Positions 16,135 to 25,240 of a stretch of DNA of 64,000 bases are shown one piece after another. Within the stretch, counting starts at the first letter, position 1. Each line of letters starts with the position of its first letter. Made by a program: the position numbers and the translations under genes. The stretch spans positions 310,001 through 374,000 of the forward strand of contig JALAHT010000002.1 of NCBI GenBank assembly GCA_025384855.1, written 5' to 3'. The stretch is from Luteirhabdus salina. Lineage in GTDB: Bacteria > Bacteroidota > Bacteroidia > Flavobacteriales > Flavobacteriaceae. The notes under the pieces are model-generated. The model did no database searches. It was not told where the DNA came from and saw only the letters and a list, made by a program, of their open reading frames with translations.

Positions 16135-16380
16135 GTTTGAAGTTCTTACCTTCATCGGAAGGTGAGGTCCGAGACCAAAAAAAGTTTGAGAGTTTTTTCG
16201 AGATTCAGAGCGTAATTCATATTACGGAATCGTTTGAGAAAAAATCATCTCGTTGAAATGTCGTCACAACGATATAGGTGTAATAACCGTATCTTACAAT
16301 CGCAACGATTGGTTGGTAAAGACGAGTTTCACAAGGAGCCTTGTTCATGTACCCGTTACAGGAATAAGGCTCTTCTTGTT
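16135..16380 (+). ncRNA. Candidate structured small RNA between rplS and lptB
   Basis: The gap between the rplS terminator and the lptB start (about 480 bp) has no plausible ORF but several hairpins: CTTACCTTC/GAAGGTGAG with loop ATCG (about 16145-16166), GATTC...GAATC enclosing CGTAAT/ATTACG, TCGTTG/CAACGA, and AACC...GGTT enclosing AATCG/CGATT. A final GAGCCTT/AAGGCTC hairpin (about 16336-16372) is followed by CTTGTTTTT, like an intrinsic terminator. A separate lptB promoter follows at 16412, so this is not simply the lptB leader. It lacks tmRNA ends and RNase P core motifs. A 6S-type RNA is one possibility. I do not recognise the family; the 5' end is undefined. Confidence 0.4.
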
Positions 16381-16411
16381 TTTATACCTCACCCATCCAT
16401 ACTTTTTTGAG

Positions 16412-16419
16412 TACCTTTG
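16412..16419 (+). promoter_or_regulatory. Candidate -7 element for lptB
   Basis: TACCTTTG matches TAnnTTTG and lies 38 bp before the lptB ATG at 16458. It excludes the longer ORF beginning at 16407. Confidence 0.6.
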
Positions 16420-16457
16420 ACGTTGGAAATAAAACCCTTCATCGCTCACTAATACTT

Positions 16458-17201
16458 ATGAAGCTACGCGCGGAAAATCTAGTAAAATCCTATAAAGGTC
16501 GAAAAGTTGTTAAAGGTATTACCCTAGAGGTAAACCAAGGGGAAATTGTCGGACTACTCGGTCCGAACGGAGCCGGAAAAACCACTTCTTTCTATATGAT
16601 CGTGGGATTGATAAAGCCCAACGGTGGACAAATTTTTCTGGAAGGGACCAACATCACCAAATTCCCGATGTATAAACGCGCACAAAACGGAATTGGATAC
16701 CTTGCCCAAGAAGCCTCGGTATTCAGGAAATTAAGCGTAGAGGATAACATTTTAAGCGTGCTTCAGCTTACAAACCTTAGTAAAAAGGAACAGCAGCAAA
16801 AAATGGAATCGCTTTTAGAGGAATTCGGTTTGAACCATATCCGGAAAAATCGTGGTGACTTATTGAGTGGTGGTGAGCGTAGACGGACGGAAATCGCTCG
16901 GGCGCTAGCAACAGACCCTCACTTTATTCTTTTGGATGAACCCTTTGCAGGAGTAGATCCCGTTGCAGTGGAAGACATTCAGCGCATCGTGGCACAGTTG
17001 AAGCAAAAGAACATCGGAATCCTGATAACCGACCATAACGTACAGGAAACGCTTGCCATAACCGATCATACGTACCTGATGTTCGAAGGAAGTATTCTGA
17101 AACACGGAATCCCTGAAGAACTAGCAGAAGACGCCATGGTTAGAAAGGTATATTTAGGTCAGAACTTCGAGCTCCGGAAAAAGAAACTGTTTACCGATTA
17201 A
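16458..17201 (+). CDS. lptB: LPS export ABC transporter ATPase LptB
   Basis: A 247-residue ABC ATPase starting MKLRAENLVKSYKGRKVVKG. Walker A GPNGAGKTT, signature LSGGERRR, Walker B FILLDEPFAGVDP and the H-loop TDHNV are all present, and the DEPFAGVDPVAVEDIQ and GLLGPNGAGKTTSFYMIVG segments are LptB-specific. It powers extraction of lipopolysaccharide from the inner membrane with LptF and LptG, which are not in the window. It converges with pssA, overlapping by four bases. Confidence 0.96.
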   Translation: MKLRAENLVKSYKGRKVVKGITLEVNQGEIVGLLGPNGAGKTTSFYMIVGLIKPNGGQIFLEGTNITKFPMYKRAQNGIGYLAQEASVFRKLSVEDNILSVLQLTNLSKKEQQQKMESLLEEFGLNHIRKNRGDLLSGGERRRTEIARALATDPHFILLDEPFAGVDPVAVEDIQRIVAQLKQKNIGILITDHNVQETLAITDHTYLMFEGSILKHGIPEELAEDAMVRKVYLGQNFELRKKKLFTD

Positions 17202-17944
17202 ACCTTTCGCTGTTTCAGGAAAAGCGACATCCCGATATACAGGGCAATAATTACTGGAATGGCTATAAACTTCAACAGTAAGATCGCTACTATACATAGC
17301 ACTAAAAATGCATAGCGAAAACCATTCTTTTTCAATCCCCAATCCTTAAACTTTAGTGCAAACAATTCAATTTCAGCATTCAACAAAATACTACTGAAAA
17401 TCGTTAGCAACAACAAAAACCAAGGATTCAACAATACTCCTTCAAGGCCATCAAAGGACTGATATTCCAAAATTAGCGGAATACTTAAGATTAAAATTGC
17501 ATTGGCTGGTGTTGGGAGTCCGATAAAACCCTCTACTTGCCTTTCATCCACATTGAATTTCGCCAAACGATAGGCCGAAGCCACTGCTATCAACAATCCG
17601 ACAAACGGGGCATATTGACCATAGCCTGCATTCCAAGTATCGGAAGCAAAAGGTGCGGTTACATCCAAATAGTCACCTGATAATGCTTGCGAAAACAATT
17701 GCACCATGACTACTGCCGGTGCCAAACCACTCGTTATTACATCGGCCAATGAATCCAATTGCAACCCAACGGGGCTCTGAGCTTTCAACAATCGTGCAGC
17801 CAAGCCATCAAAAAAGTCGAAAAAAATACCTGCAAATACAAAAAATGCGGCAGGTACTACTTCGCCCACTACAGCAAGCATTACCGCAACGCTTCCACAG
17901 AGCAAATTAAGGGATGTAATAAGGTTTGGGATGTGTTTCTGCAT
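17198..17944 (-). CDS. pssA: CDP-diacylglycerol-serine O-phosphatidyltransferase
   Basis: A 248-residue integral membrane enzyme. The CDP-alcohol phosphatidyltransferase signature DG-x2-AR-x8-G-x3-D-x3-D is visible in FDFFDGLAARLL followed by SPVGLQLDSLADVIT. About eight hydrophobic helices follow in pattern. It makes phosphatidylserine, the precursor of phosphatidylethanolamine, at the inner membrane. The MQKHIPNLITSLNLLCG N-terminus is typical of the PssA group rather than PgsA. Confidence 0.93.
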   Translation of the reverse strand: MQKHIPNLITSLNLLCGSVAVMLAVVGEVVPAAFFVFAGIFFDFFDGLAARLLKAQSPVGLQLDSLADVITSGLAPAVVMVQLFSQALSGDYLDVTAPFASDTWNAGYGQYAPFVGLLIAVASAYRLAKFNVDERQVEGFIGLPTPANAILILSIPLILEYQSFDGLEGVLLNPWFLLLLTIFSSILLNAEIELFALKFKDWGLKKNGFRYAFLVLCIVAILLLKFIAIPVIIALYIGMSLFLKQRKV

Positions 17945-18068
17945 AAAACCGTGATTAATTGTAAAAATAGCAAAGTATTTGCGACTACCTTATCAAAACA
18001 CAATATGTCGTTAAAATTACAGTTTAGTATTGTGTAAAATTGTTTGATATTTGCGCAAAATAGCACGC

Positions 18069-19136
18069 TTGAAAAAGAACCTCATCTTACTATTTTTTCT
18101 GACGGCAAGTATTGCCTATTCCCAAACCACTCGAAAATACTCGAACGAGTTTATGAATATAGGTGTCGATGCCGCTGCCTTTGGTATGGCTAATGCCGTC
18201 GTTGCCTCTAGTGCCGATGTCAATTCGGGCTATTGGAACCCTGCTGGTTTGGTAGCGCTTGAAGACAATCAACTCGCCTTAATGCACGCTTCTTACTTTG
18301 CCAATATCGCAAATTACGATTATGCTGGTTTTGCGATGCCTTTGGATGACCAAAGCGCTGTTGGCTTATCCGTTATTCGGTTTGGGGTTGATGATATCTT
18401 AAACACTACCCAACTTATCGATGAACAAGGTCAGATCGATTATAATAGAATCAGCCTTTTCTCTACTGCCGACTATGGCGTTACCTTTTCGTATGCTCGG
18501 GAATTGCCGTTGGATGGCTTGAATATCGGGGTCAACGCCAAGGTAATTCGTAGAATTATCGGCGATTTTGCCAACTCCTGGGGATTCGGATTGGATGCTG
18601 GACTTCAGTTTAATAGTGGCGATTGGAAATTCGGCTTGATGGCACGCGATATTACGACCACTTTCAATGCATGGAGTATTGATGAAGATGAATTTGCTAG
18701 CATTCAACAGGCCGTCGAGGGTCAGAATCAAGAGTTACCTGAAACTACGGAAATTACGATTCCAAAACTGCAGCTAGGAGTATCACGAGAGTTTATATTT
18801 CATTATGACTATTCCTTATTGGCTGAAGTCGATTTCAACTTCCGTTTTGCGGAAACTAACGATGTTGTTTCTTCCTCATTTGCGAGCATGACACCTGCTG
18901 TGGGACTTCAATTTGGCTATATCGATATGGTGTTTGTACGTGCCGGAATGGGAAATTTCCAAAACAGTTTAGGCTTGGATGGCACTGAAAACGTTTCCTT
19001 TCAACCTAATATCGGTGTCGGTTTTAAGTATAAGGGCATTCAGGTAGATTACGCCCTTACGGATATTGGCGACCAAAGTGCTGCACTATATTCAAACGTC
19101 TTTTCCTTGAAATTGGATTGGAGCTTATTCCGATAG
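18069..19136 (+). CDS. PorV/PorQ-like outer membrane beta-barrel protein
   Basis: A 355-residue protein using a TTG start that gives the signal peptide MKKNLILLFFLTASIAYSQ; an earlier in-frame TTG at 18051 would add six residues before it. The motif GVDAAAFGMANAVVASSADVNSGYWNPAGL... (split here as GVDAAAFGMANAV and SGYWNPAGL) is typical of the FadL-like UPF0164/PorV family, followed by amphipathic beta strands to a C-terminal aromatic end (LDWSLFR). PorV shuttles type IX cargo to the cell surface; this may be a PorV2/PorQ-type relative rather than PorV itself. Confidence 0.75.
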   Translation: MKKNLILLFFLTASIAYSQTTRKYSNEFMNIGVDAAAFGMANAVVASSADVNSGYWNPAGLVALEDNQLALMHASYFANIANYDYAGFAMPLDDQSAVGLSVIRFGVDDILNTTQLIDEQGQIDYNRISLFSTADYGVTFSYARELPLDGLNIGVNAKVIRRIIGDFANSWGFGLDAGLQFNSGDWKFGLMARDITTTFNAWSIDEDEFASIQQAVEGQNQELPETTEITIPKLQLGVSREFIFHYDYSLLAEVDFNFRFAETNDVVSSSFASMTPAVGLQFGYIDMVFVRAGMGNFQNSLGLDGTENVSFQPNIGVGFKYKGIQVDYALTDIGDQSAALYSNVFSLKLDWSLFR

Positions 19137-19189
19137 GAAACCTTCGCTCTTAAAATACCTTTGCTTAGGTCACAATTCGTATTTTTGTG

Positions 19190-19197
19190 CTATTCTA
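19190..19197 (+). promoter_or_regulatory. Candidate -7 element for the DUF4105 gene
   Basis: TATTTTTG matches TAnnTTTG, 10 bp before the ATG at 19208. A second match, TACCTTTG, lies upstream at 19156-19163 and could be an alternative promoter. Confidence 0.5.
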
Positions 19198-19207
19198 AAC
19201 GCCACGT

Positions 19208-20416
19208 ATGTTGAAAGTACTTCGTTTCACCCTTATCCTTATCTTTCTTATTCCTTTTACTGTTGAAGCCCAGTTTCGTTCGCTTTCAGATGAAGCTGAG
19301 ATCAGCATTTTGACGATCGGTCCAGGTGACCAACTCTATGATAAATTTGGTCATAGCGCCTTTCGGGTGAAGGATTCGTCACAGGAATTCGATATCGTCT
19401 TCAACTATGGTGTCTACGATTTCAACACCCCTAATTTCTATACCAAATTTGCGCAGGGGAAACTTCCCTACCAGCTTGGCGTAGGATATTTCGAAGGCTT
19501 TTTTGAAAGTTATAAGCAACAAAACCGTTGGGTGAAGGAACAGGTCTTGAACCTTTCCTATGCTGAAAAACAGGCACTGTTTCGCTTTCTTCAGAAGAAT
19601 GCCTTACCCGAAAACCGGGAATATCAGTATGATTTTTTCTACGACAACTGTGCCACCAAGATTCGCGATGTTTTGAAAAACGTCGTAGGTGAAGACCTCA
19701 CCTACAATGACGACTTCAAAGAAGAACAATATACCTTTCGGGAACTGATTCAACAGAATGTTCATTGGAATACCTGGGGAAGTTTAGGGATGGATGTTGC
19801 CATTGGTGCGGTGGTTGACCAGCCCGCTACGGCTTGGGAATATCAATTTCTACCCGATTATGTGTTTCAGGCAGCCGCAACGGCAACCCTTCAGAAAAAC
19901 GGTGCTACTGAAGCCTTGGTAAAAGAAACCAAGACACTGTTTGAGAATACTCCTAGAGATGCTACTCCCTTCTTTTTTACAAGTCCGTTGTTTATATTCT
20001 TGCTGATTGCTGCCTTTATCCTCTGGCGAACGGTTAGCGACGCGAAACAAATAGGTCGTTGTAGAAGAATGGATGGCGGCTTGTTTGCCATTACGGGGAT
20101 CATCGGAATTATTCTTTCCCTTTTGTGGTTTGCGACCGATCATTCGGCAACGGCAAATAACTATAATCTTTTGTGGGCCTTCCCTATTAACATCGGTATT
20201 GCGTGGGCGGTAAGTAGACCGTATCCAAAAAAATGGGTACGACAGTATGTGTTTTTCCTAGTTTTACTATTAGCGTTGCTCTGTATTCATTGGATAACAG
20301 GCGTGCAGGCCTTTCCAAAAGCATTGATTCCCTTTTTCTTGGCACTAGCAGTACGTTATATCTTTTTGCTTTGGTATTTAAAGAGAAAACCACAATCGCC
20401 TACTATTGAAGGTTAG
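19208..20416 (+). CDS. DUF4105-domain membrane protein
   Basis: A 402-residue protein: signal peptide or first helix (residues 1-21, ending TVEAQ), a periplasmic DUF4105 domain (about 30-190) with ILTIGPGDQLYDKFGHSAFR, FNYGVYDF and FFYDNCATKIRDVL, then about five C-terminal membrane helices (about 255-395). The conserved His in FGHSAFR and Cys in YDNCAT resemble a cysteine-peptidase-like (NlpC/P60-related) arrangement, but the function of the family is not established to my knowledge. Its 3' end meets the convergent polysaccharide operon with two bases between stops. Confidence 0.75.
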   Translation: MLKVLRFTLILIFLIPFTVEAQFRSLSDEAEISILTIGPGDQLYDKFGHSAFRVKDSSQEFDIVFNYGVYDFNTPNFYTKFAQGKLPYQLGVGYFEGFFESYKQQNRWVKEQVLNLSYAEKQALFRFLQKNALPENREYQYDFFYDNCATKIRDVLKNVVGEDLTYNDDFKEEQYTFRELIQQNVHWNTWGSLGMDVAIGAVVDQPATAWEYQFLPDYVFQAAATATLQKNGATEALVKETKTLFENTPRDATPFFFTSPLFIFLLIAAFILWRTVSDAKQIGRCRRMDGGLFAITGIIGIILSLLWFATDHSATANNYNLLWAFPINIGIAWAVSRPYPKKWVRQYVFFLVLLLALLCIHWITGVQAFPKALIPFFLALAVRYIFLLWYLKRKPQSPTIEG

Positions 20417-20417
20417 G

Positions 20418-21803
20418 TTATTGACCTCTAAAGAAGATAATCGTACTCAAGGTTTTAATCACGATGCTGATATCAAGGAATAAGCTACGCTTTTTGATGT
20501 AGTACAGATCATATTGAAGTTTTACTAAGGCATCTTCCTGTGTCATTCCATATTTTGCATTTACCTGGGCCCAGCCCGTTACACCAGGCTTCACCAAATG
20601 GCGGATTTCATAAAAGGGAATTTCCTTGGAAAGGTTTTCAACGAATATAGGGCGTTCGGGTCGTGGTCCGATGACGCTCATATCACCTTTAATCACATTG
20701 ATAAACTGTGGTATTTCATCGAAGCGGGAACGACGAAGAAAACGACCAAACTTGGTAACACGAACATCCTTTGCTTCGGCGTAGCGTGCCCCATCCTTTT
20801 CGGCATCGCGCACCATACTTCGCAATTTATAAATATTGAAAACGTCACCATTTCTCCCAACCCGTTCTTGGGTATAGAAAAATGGCCCCCTATTGGCTAC
20901 AAGGTTTCCTATGATGATGACAGGTGAAATGAGTATTCCAAAGCTTAGCCCCAAAATTGAAAAAAACAGATCCAATAATCGGTGGAAGAATAGATAGAGC
21001 TTATTTTGATTGCTTCGGCTAAACGGGAAATAGCGGTAAAAATCGTTGGATACATGCTGCACTGGAACTCGGCGGTTAATCTCTTCGTATACTTGCGTGT
21101 ATTCCCGAATATGAATACCCTTTTCCAATAGTGAAATAAGTTGATTGTTAAGGGGTATCGTGATGTCGCTGGTTTCCGATACCGCTACTACAATTTCGGA
21201 TACGGTATATTCTGAAATGATATTTTCTAGGTCCTTTGCTTCAAACTGATCGATACCTTCTGGAGCGTATTTTTCTTCACCTGTATTCACAAAGCCAATT
21301 ACCCGATAATTGGGGTCAGATTTCTGAAGCGAATCGACTACCCTTTCAATATCTTTTTCATTCCCAATAACCAATACTCGCTTAAAGAATCGGGGTGTTG
21401 CAATTAAGGAAATATAAGCATATCGCCAAATGAAGAGTGCGAGGTTCACACTTATGTAGAAGTATACAATTTGTAATCGATTGGGTGGTAATTCTGGCGT
21501 AAAGAATGGCGTTAATAAATAGAACAACACCGTAACCGAGGAGGTTAGGATAATATTTTGGACCACTGTTTCCAACCGGCTTGCCTTCTGAAGGTTATAG
21601 AGCTCGAAGATGGTAGCAAAAACCGTGAGGTATATGGCTAATACGATGGACCATACCCAGTGGGTAGAATTTATCTTGAAATAATCGAAATCGAATACCA
21701 GTCCAACCGCGTACAATAGCGCCAAAACACTGATTATGTCGAAGATACGCAGCAATACCTTCCGCTCGGATATATCGAAATGAATACTCGATTGTTGGGA
21801 CAT
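20418..21803 (-). CDS. Polyprenyl glycosylphosphotransferase (WcaJ/WbaP-like)
   Basis: A 461-residue initiating enzyme for polysaccharide synthesis. Four to five N-terminal membrane helices, a central Rossmann-like domain (VLVIGNEKDIERVV), and a C-terminal bacterial sugar-transferase domain with YTQERVGRNGDVFNIYKLRS, SRFDEIPQFINVIKGDMSVI, GPRPERP and KPGVTGWAQVN. It transfers a sugar-1-phosphate to undecaprenyl phosphate at the inner membrane; whether glucose, galactose or an N-acetyl sugar is not clear. It is the last gene of the 20-gene unit. Confidence 0.93.
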   Translation of the reverse strand: MSQQSSIHFDISERKVLLRIFDIISVLALLYAVGLVFDFDYFKINSTHWVWSIVLAIYLTVFATIFELYNLQKASRLETVVQNIILTSSVTVLFYLLTPFFTPELPPNRLQIVYFYISVNLALFIWRYAYISLIATPRFFKRVLVIGNEKDIERVVDSLQKSDPNYRVIGFVNTGEEKYAPEGIDQFEAKDLENIISEYTVSEIVVAVSETSDITIPLNNQLISLLEKGIHIREYTQVYEEINRRVPVQHVSNDFYRYFPFSRSNQNKLYLFFHRLLDLFFSILGLSFGILISPVIIIGNLVANRGPFFYTQERVGRNGDVFNIYKLRSMVRDAEKDGARYAEAKDVRVTKFGRFLRRSRFDEIPQFINVIKGDMSVIGPRPERPIFVENLSKEIPFYEIRHLVKPGVTGWAQVNAKYGMTQEDALVKLQYDLYYIKKRSLFLDISIVIKTLSTIIFFRGQ

Positions 21804-21836
21804 GGGGAGGTTTTAGGCTGCTAAAATTAGAAAAAT

Positions 21837-22853
21837 TTAGCTGTTTAGCACCATATTCCATTTTTCTTTTACCGCATGCCATGAAAATTGCTCTGCCTTT
21901 TTTCGCGCCTTTAGCGTCATTTCATGAATATCGGTAGGATTCGCCAATAGGGTTTCGAGGGTCGTTACCAAAGCCTCCACATTATTTGGAGGAACTAAAA
22001 GTCCGTCAACACCATCTTCAACAAGAAAAGGTATACCCCCTACGTTCGTAGATACAACGGGAAGTCCCAAAGCCATGGCTTCAATAACACTTAATGGTGT
22101 ATTATCGACATTTGTAGTATTCAAGAAGACATGGAATTCTTTAGCCAATGCTGTCCATTCGGTTCTACCCAAAGCTCCTGTAAAGGTTACGGGAAGCGCA
22201 TATTGCTCTACATAATCTTTACAAACATCCATCGATGCATCCTTTTTTGGACCTATCATTGTTAGTTCTGTTCGAATATTCTTATCATTTAATCGCTGTG
22301 CAGCCTTTATCGCCAACATGGGATTATATAATTCTGCAAAGGCGCGCACCCAGAGAATCTTTAAGGGTTCAGAAATCGTTCTGTTTTTAAACGGAAATGC
22401 CGAAATATCTAATGAATTCGGGATGTAGGTTATGTTGGAAAATCCAAATTCCTCAAATGCATTTTTCAAGAATTGGGAGGGAGCAATATTTTGGTTTGCG
22501 TTTCCAAACAATACTCTACAAGTGTTGGGGTTCTGTGACAGTCGCTTCGGCAAGTTGCCGCCATGAAGAATAGGAATATATGGTAGATTGAAGTATCGGC
22601 AAAGTCGGCCCACCCAAACAGCATATGTAAAATTTAAGGTACTATAGGTATCTATCAGAACCACATCGACCTTGTTTCGTTTTCGAACAACGGTATATAC
22701 CATATCCATTAGCCGAAAAAGCTTGTTCGAAATGCTCGAAACCGTAGTAACCGAAAACCCTTCCTGTTGTAGCAACACCGACAGGGTATCGATGGTCGTC
22801 GGATTCTGACGGTCATGCTTACGCTTGTTTCCTACGTAGAGAATTCTTCGCAT
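21837..22853 (-). CDS. GT4-family glycosyltransferase
   Basis: A 338-residue GT-B enzyme. The C-terminal donor domain carries SVIEAMALGLPVVSTNVGGIPFLVEDGVDGLLVPPN (seen as EAMALGLPVVSTNVGG and DGVDGLLVPP), the E-x7-E region of retaining GT4 enzymes. The N-terminus MRRILYVGNKRKHDRQNPT is acceptor-side. It overlaps the preceding polymerase gene by 35 bp, an unusually long overlap. Linkage and sugar are not predictable. Confidence 0.88.
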   Translation of the reverse strand: MRRILYVGNKRKHDRQNPTTIDTLSVLLQQEGFSVTTVSSISNKLFRLMDMVYTVVRKRNKVDVVLIDTYSTLNFTYAVWVGRLCRYFNLPYIPILHGGNLPKRLSQNPNTCRVLFGNANQNIAPSQFLKNAFEEFGFSNITYIPNSLDISAFPFKNRTISEPLKILWVRAFAELYNPMLAIKAAQRLNDKNIRTELTMIGPKKDASMDVCKDYVEQYALPVTFTGALGRTEWTALAKEFHVFLNTTNVDNTPLSVIEAMALGLPVVSTNVGGIPFLVEDGVDGLLVPPNNVEALVTTLETLLANPTDIHEMTLKARKKAEQFSWHAVKEKWNMVLNS

Positions 22854-24186
22854 TCGGTTTTACTACTGCAATTAATATTAATCCATACATAAAAGCAGGT
22901 GCTGCCAATCGCATAGAGGAGTGGTTGATGGTAAGGAACCAAAATACATAAAAGGAGAAGAAATAAATATTGCTTCTATTTCGCAGGCGAAAAGCCAACG
23001 GTGCTATCATGAGTATGCCAAGAGCGCCTATTCCAAAGATACCATGTTCGGAGAGTATCCTACTTACTTCATTATGACTCGCGGCATACTCACCGAGTTG
23101 CTCGAGTCGGAACTCCTTTGCTTTTCCGATACCTATACCGGTAATTGGATTGTCGAAAAAGGCCTGTAGTTCGGTTTCTAACAGTTCTGTCCTACCAGTT
23201 GTTATATCTTGTTCCTCTCTACCGGCAGCATCCTGATTGGCATATCGTTTATCGATCAGTCCCATAGTTGCCACAGATGAGACTATCCACGTAAGCAACA
23301 TCAGTACGGCAACAAAGGCCACTTTTGGAACAAAGGCGCTGCGTTCCCTTCTTCCTGACTTATAGAAATAAACTACCAGGAAGATTAAAGCACAAGCAAG
23401 GGCAGTAATAACCCCTCCCCTTGAGAAAGTTATGATAGCTCGGTATCCTATATAACCCAACAGACTTAAATCTATAATATTCACAAGTCTGTTTTTAATC
23501 AAGAAGAATCGAGAAAACAAAATGAACATTCCCAATCCAAGAATTGTAGCCACCTGGTTTGGGCCAAAACCACCGGAGGTTGCAAAATTAGACTCCGTAT
23601 TGGTCAATACGTTTTTTAAATCAGGAGTATAGAGGTAAAGATAGGTGGCAGTGGTTACTATGGGCAAAAGGATGGCTAGTAAAACTCCTTGAAGTCTTGC
23701 CGCAGGCATTTTTCGGCCGTAGCAATACAACGCTGCAATACCCAAGCAAATAGGACCGCTTAAATTGAATCCAATTGCATTGGCAACATTCGTCCCATAA
23801 TTAAGGTTCATAGCAGAGAATAAGATTCCCGGCACCAAGAACAAAAGATAAAAAGCATAAGGCCAGGATTGTCGCTTAAATCCTTTGAAAAACATCCCTA
23901 TCGTCATAAATAGTATTACCGCATACTTTGCAAACTCATAGGTTAGGGCTCCGCCTGTCATTCGGGAAAATACTTCGTATCCCATAATATACCCAGCTGC
24001 CAATAACACTTCATCTTTCTTATTGCCTGAACTAAAAACACGATACAGGAAGTACAGAAATATTCCAATAAAAAGAAACTTGGAGGTGAATTCCGCCAAA
24101 TAGACCAAAACTCCCATTCCAATATGCAATAACAGCAATTGGATATAGGTTATCTTGGTAATTGGATTTCTTTTAAGCTTCACCAT
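22819..24186 (-). CDS. O-antigen ligase/polymerase-like membrane protein (Wzy candidate)
   Basis: A 455-residue protein with about twelve hydrophobic segments. The large loop and following motif FFDNPITGIGIGKAKEFRLE...ASHNEVSRILSEHGIFGIGALG match the Wzy_C (O-antigen ligase/polymerase) signature, including the conserved histidine in SHNE. In this operon, with an initiating transferase and a Wza/Wzc pair downstream on the chromosome, a repeat-unit polymerase is more likely than a WaaL ligase. It acts on undecaprenyl-linked units at the periplasmic side of the inner membrane. A flippase gene (Wzx) is not seen nearby. Confidence 0.85.
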   Translation of the reverse strand: MVKLKRNPITKITYIQLLLLHIGMGVLVYLAEFTSKFLFIGIFLYFLYRVFSSGNKKDEVLLAAGYIMGYEVFSRMTGGALTYEFAKYAVILFMTIGMFFKGFKRQSWPYAFYLLFLVPGILFSAMNLNYGTNVANAIGFNLSGPICLGIAALYCYGRKMPAARLQGVLLAILLPIVTTATYLYLYTPDLKNVLTNTESNFATSGGFGPNQVATILGLGMFILFSRFFLIKNRLVNIIDLSLLGYIGYRAIITFSRGGVITALACALIFLVVYFYKSGRRERSAFVPKVAFVAVLMLLTWIVSSVATMGLIDKRYANQDAAGREEQDITTGRTELLETELQAFFDNPITGIGIGKAKEFRLEQLGEYAASHNEVSRILSEHGIFGIGALGILMIAPLAFRLRNRSNIYFFSFYVFWFLTINHSSMRLAAPAFMYGLILIAVVKPNAKNSLRRKQA

Positions 24187-25240
24187 ACGCTTTCATCAAT
24201 TGGGGAAATATTCCTGTGAAAGTATAGGTATTTATTATCTTTTCATGAAATTGGTTCGCATAATGCTTGCGTTTTTCGTCTTCTTCCATCAACTCGATTA
24301 GCGATGCCGATAACGATGTACTATCGTTAGGCGGAACGGTGATTCCATCGACACCAACAACTATTCTACATTCTCCCACATTTGTACAAACTACCGCTAA
24401 GCCAGCAATACCATATTCCAAAAGCGCCACTGGCAATCCTTCGGAAGAAGAAGACAATACACCTATATCGGCCTGTTTCAATAGTTCTAGAACGTTCAGT
24501 TGTGGACCGTGTAAATGTACATTTTCGATAGCATTATCTACGATAAACGCTTTGATTTGTTCTGAATACGCCTCGTCTACTTCTTTTCCTATTAGATGGA
24601 GCGTGGCTTCAGGAAAACGATGTAGCACCCTTTGAAATGCCTGTAGCAACGTTAGGTGATCCTTTTGCTTCCGAAAATTAGCAAGACAAACTAGTCGAAT
24701 CCCTTTCTTCCCTGGAAGTTTCAAATCTGAAGAAACTCTTCCACCATCATTATTAACAAAATTCGAAAGCATAAAAACCCTCGGACATTTCAGGTTTTCT
24801 TCAGCCCATTTTGTTAGAGTAGTATTGACGGAAATGATAGCATTGAAATAGCGAGAGCATTTCTTCAACATATAGAATTTACGAGCAGCAAGGTGTTCAC
24901 TTTCACCATAATGGTCGTGCCATACCAAGTGAAGCTTGGGATAACGAATTTTAACCAAGGTCGCTAGAAAGAAACTAGAAGAGTGTGCGTGAAGCACTGT
25001 AATTTTGTTATTCTTCACAAACCGAGATAGTGTTCGGAATGCTTTTATATCCAACGTACTGGTCTTCTCCAAGAATAAATAAGGTACCTTTTCTCGGATG
25101 GTTCCCTTCAGCAGTCCTTCTTTTCGTGTACTACAAATAAACGATGCCTCTACCCTATCTGCCAATGCATTTGCAAAGGAGACGGCCATTCGCTCGGCCC
25201 CACCAGGAGAAAGGGAATCGATAAGCTGTAGCACCCTCAT
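24173..25240 (-). CDS. GT4-family glycosyltransferase
   Basis: A 355-residue GT-B enzyme starting MRVLQLIDSLSPGGAERMAV, the classical GT4 N-terminus with the glycine-rich acceptor loop. The donor domain has SSSEGLPVALLEYGIAGLAVVCTNVG in pieces (SSSEGLPVALLEYG, AVVCTNVGE) and DGITVPPNDS. It overlaps the polymerase gene by 14 bp and abuts the upstream gene by 0 bp, so it is translated in the same mRNA. Confidence 0.9.
   Translation of the reverse strand: MRVLQLIDSLSPGGAERMAVSFANALADRVEASFICSTRKEGLLKGTIREKVPYLFLEKTSTLDIKAFRTLSRFVKNNKITVLHAHSSSFFLATLVKIRYPKLHLVWHDHYGESEHLAARKFYMLKKCSRYFNAIISVNTTLTKWAEENLKCPRVFMLSNFVNNDGGRVSSDLKLPGKKGIRLVCLANFRKQKDHLTLLQAFQRVLHRFPEATLHLIGKEVDEAYSEQIKAFIVDNAIENVHLHGPQLNVLELLKQADIGVLSSSSEGLPVALLEYGIAGLAVVCTNVGECRIVVGVDGITVPPNDSTSLSASLIELMEEDEKRKHYANQFHEKIINTYTFTGIFPQLMKAYGEA

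Noticed and set aside
16020-16400. tmRNA or RNase P RNA
   Set aside because: No tRNA-like ends, tag-like reading frame or RNase P core motifs (GAGGAAAGTC-type, ACAGAA-type) were found.
22819-22853. Frameshift between the polymerase and GT4 genes because of their 35-bp overlap
   Set aside because: Both proteins have intact termini and full family length; the overlap is long but consistent with tight packing in this operon.
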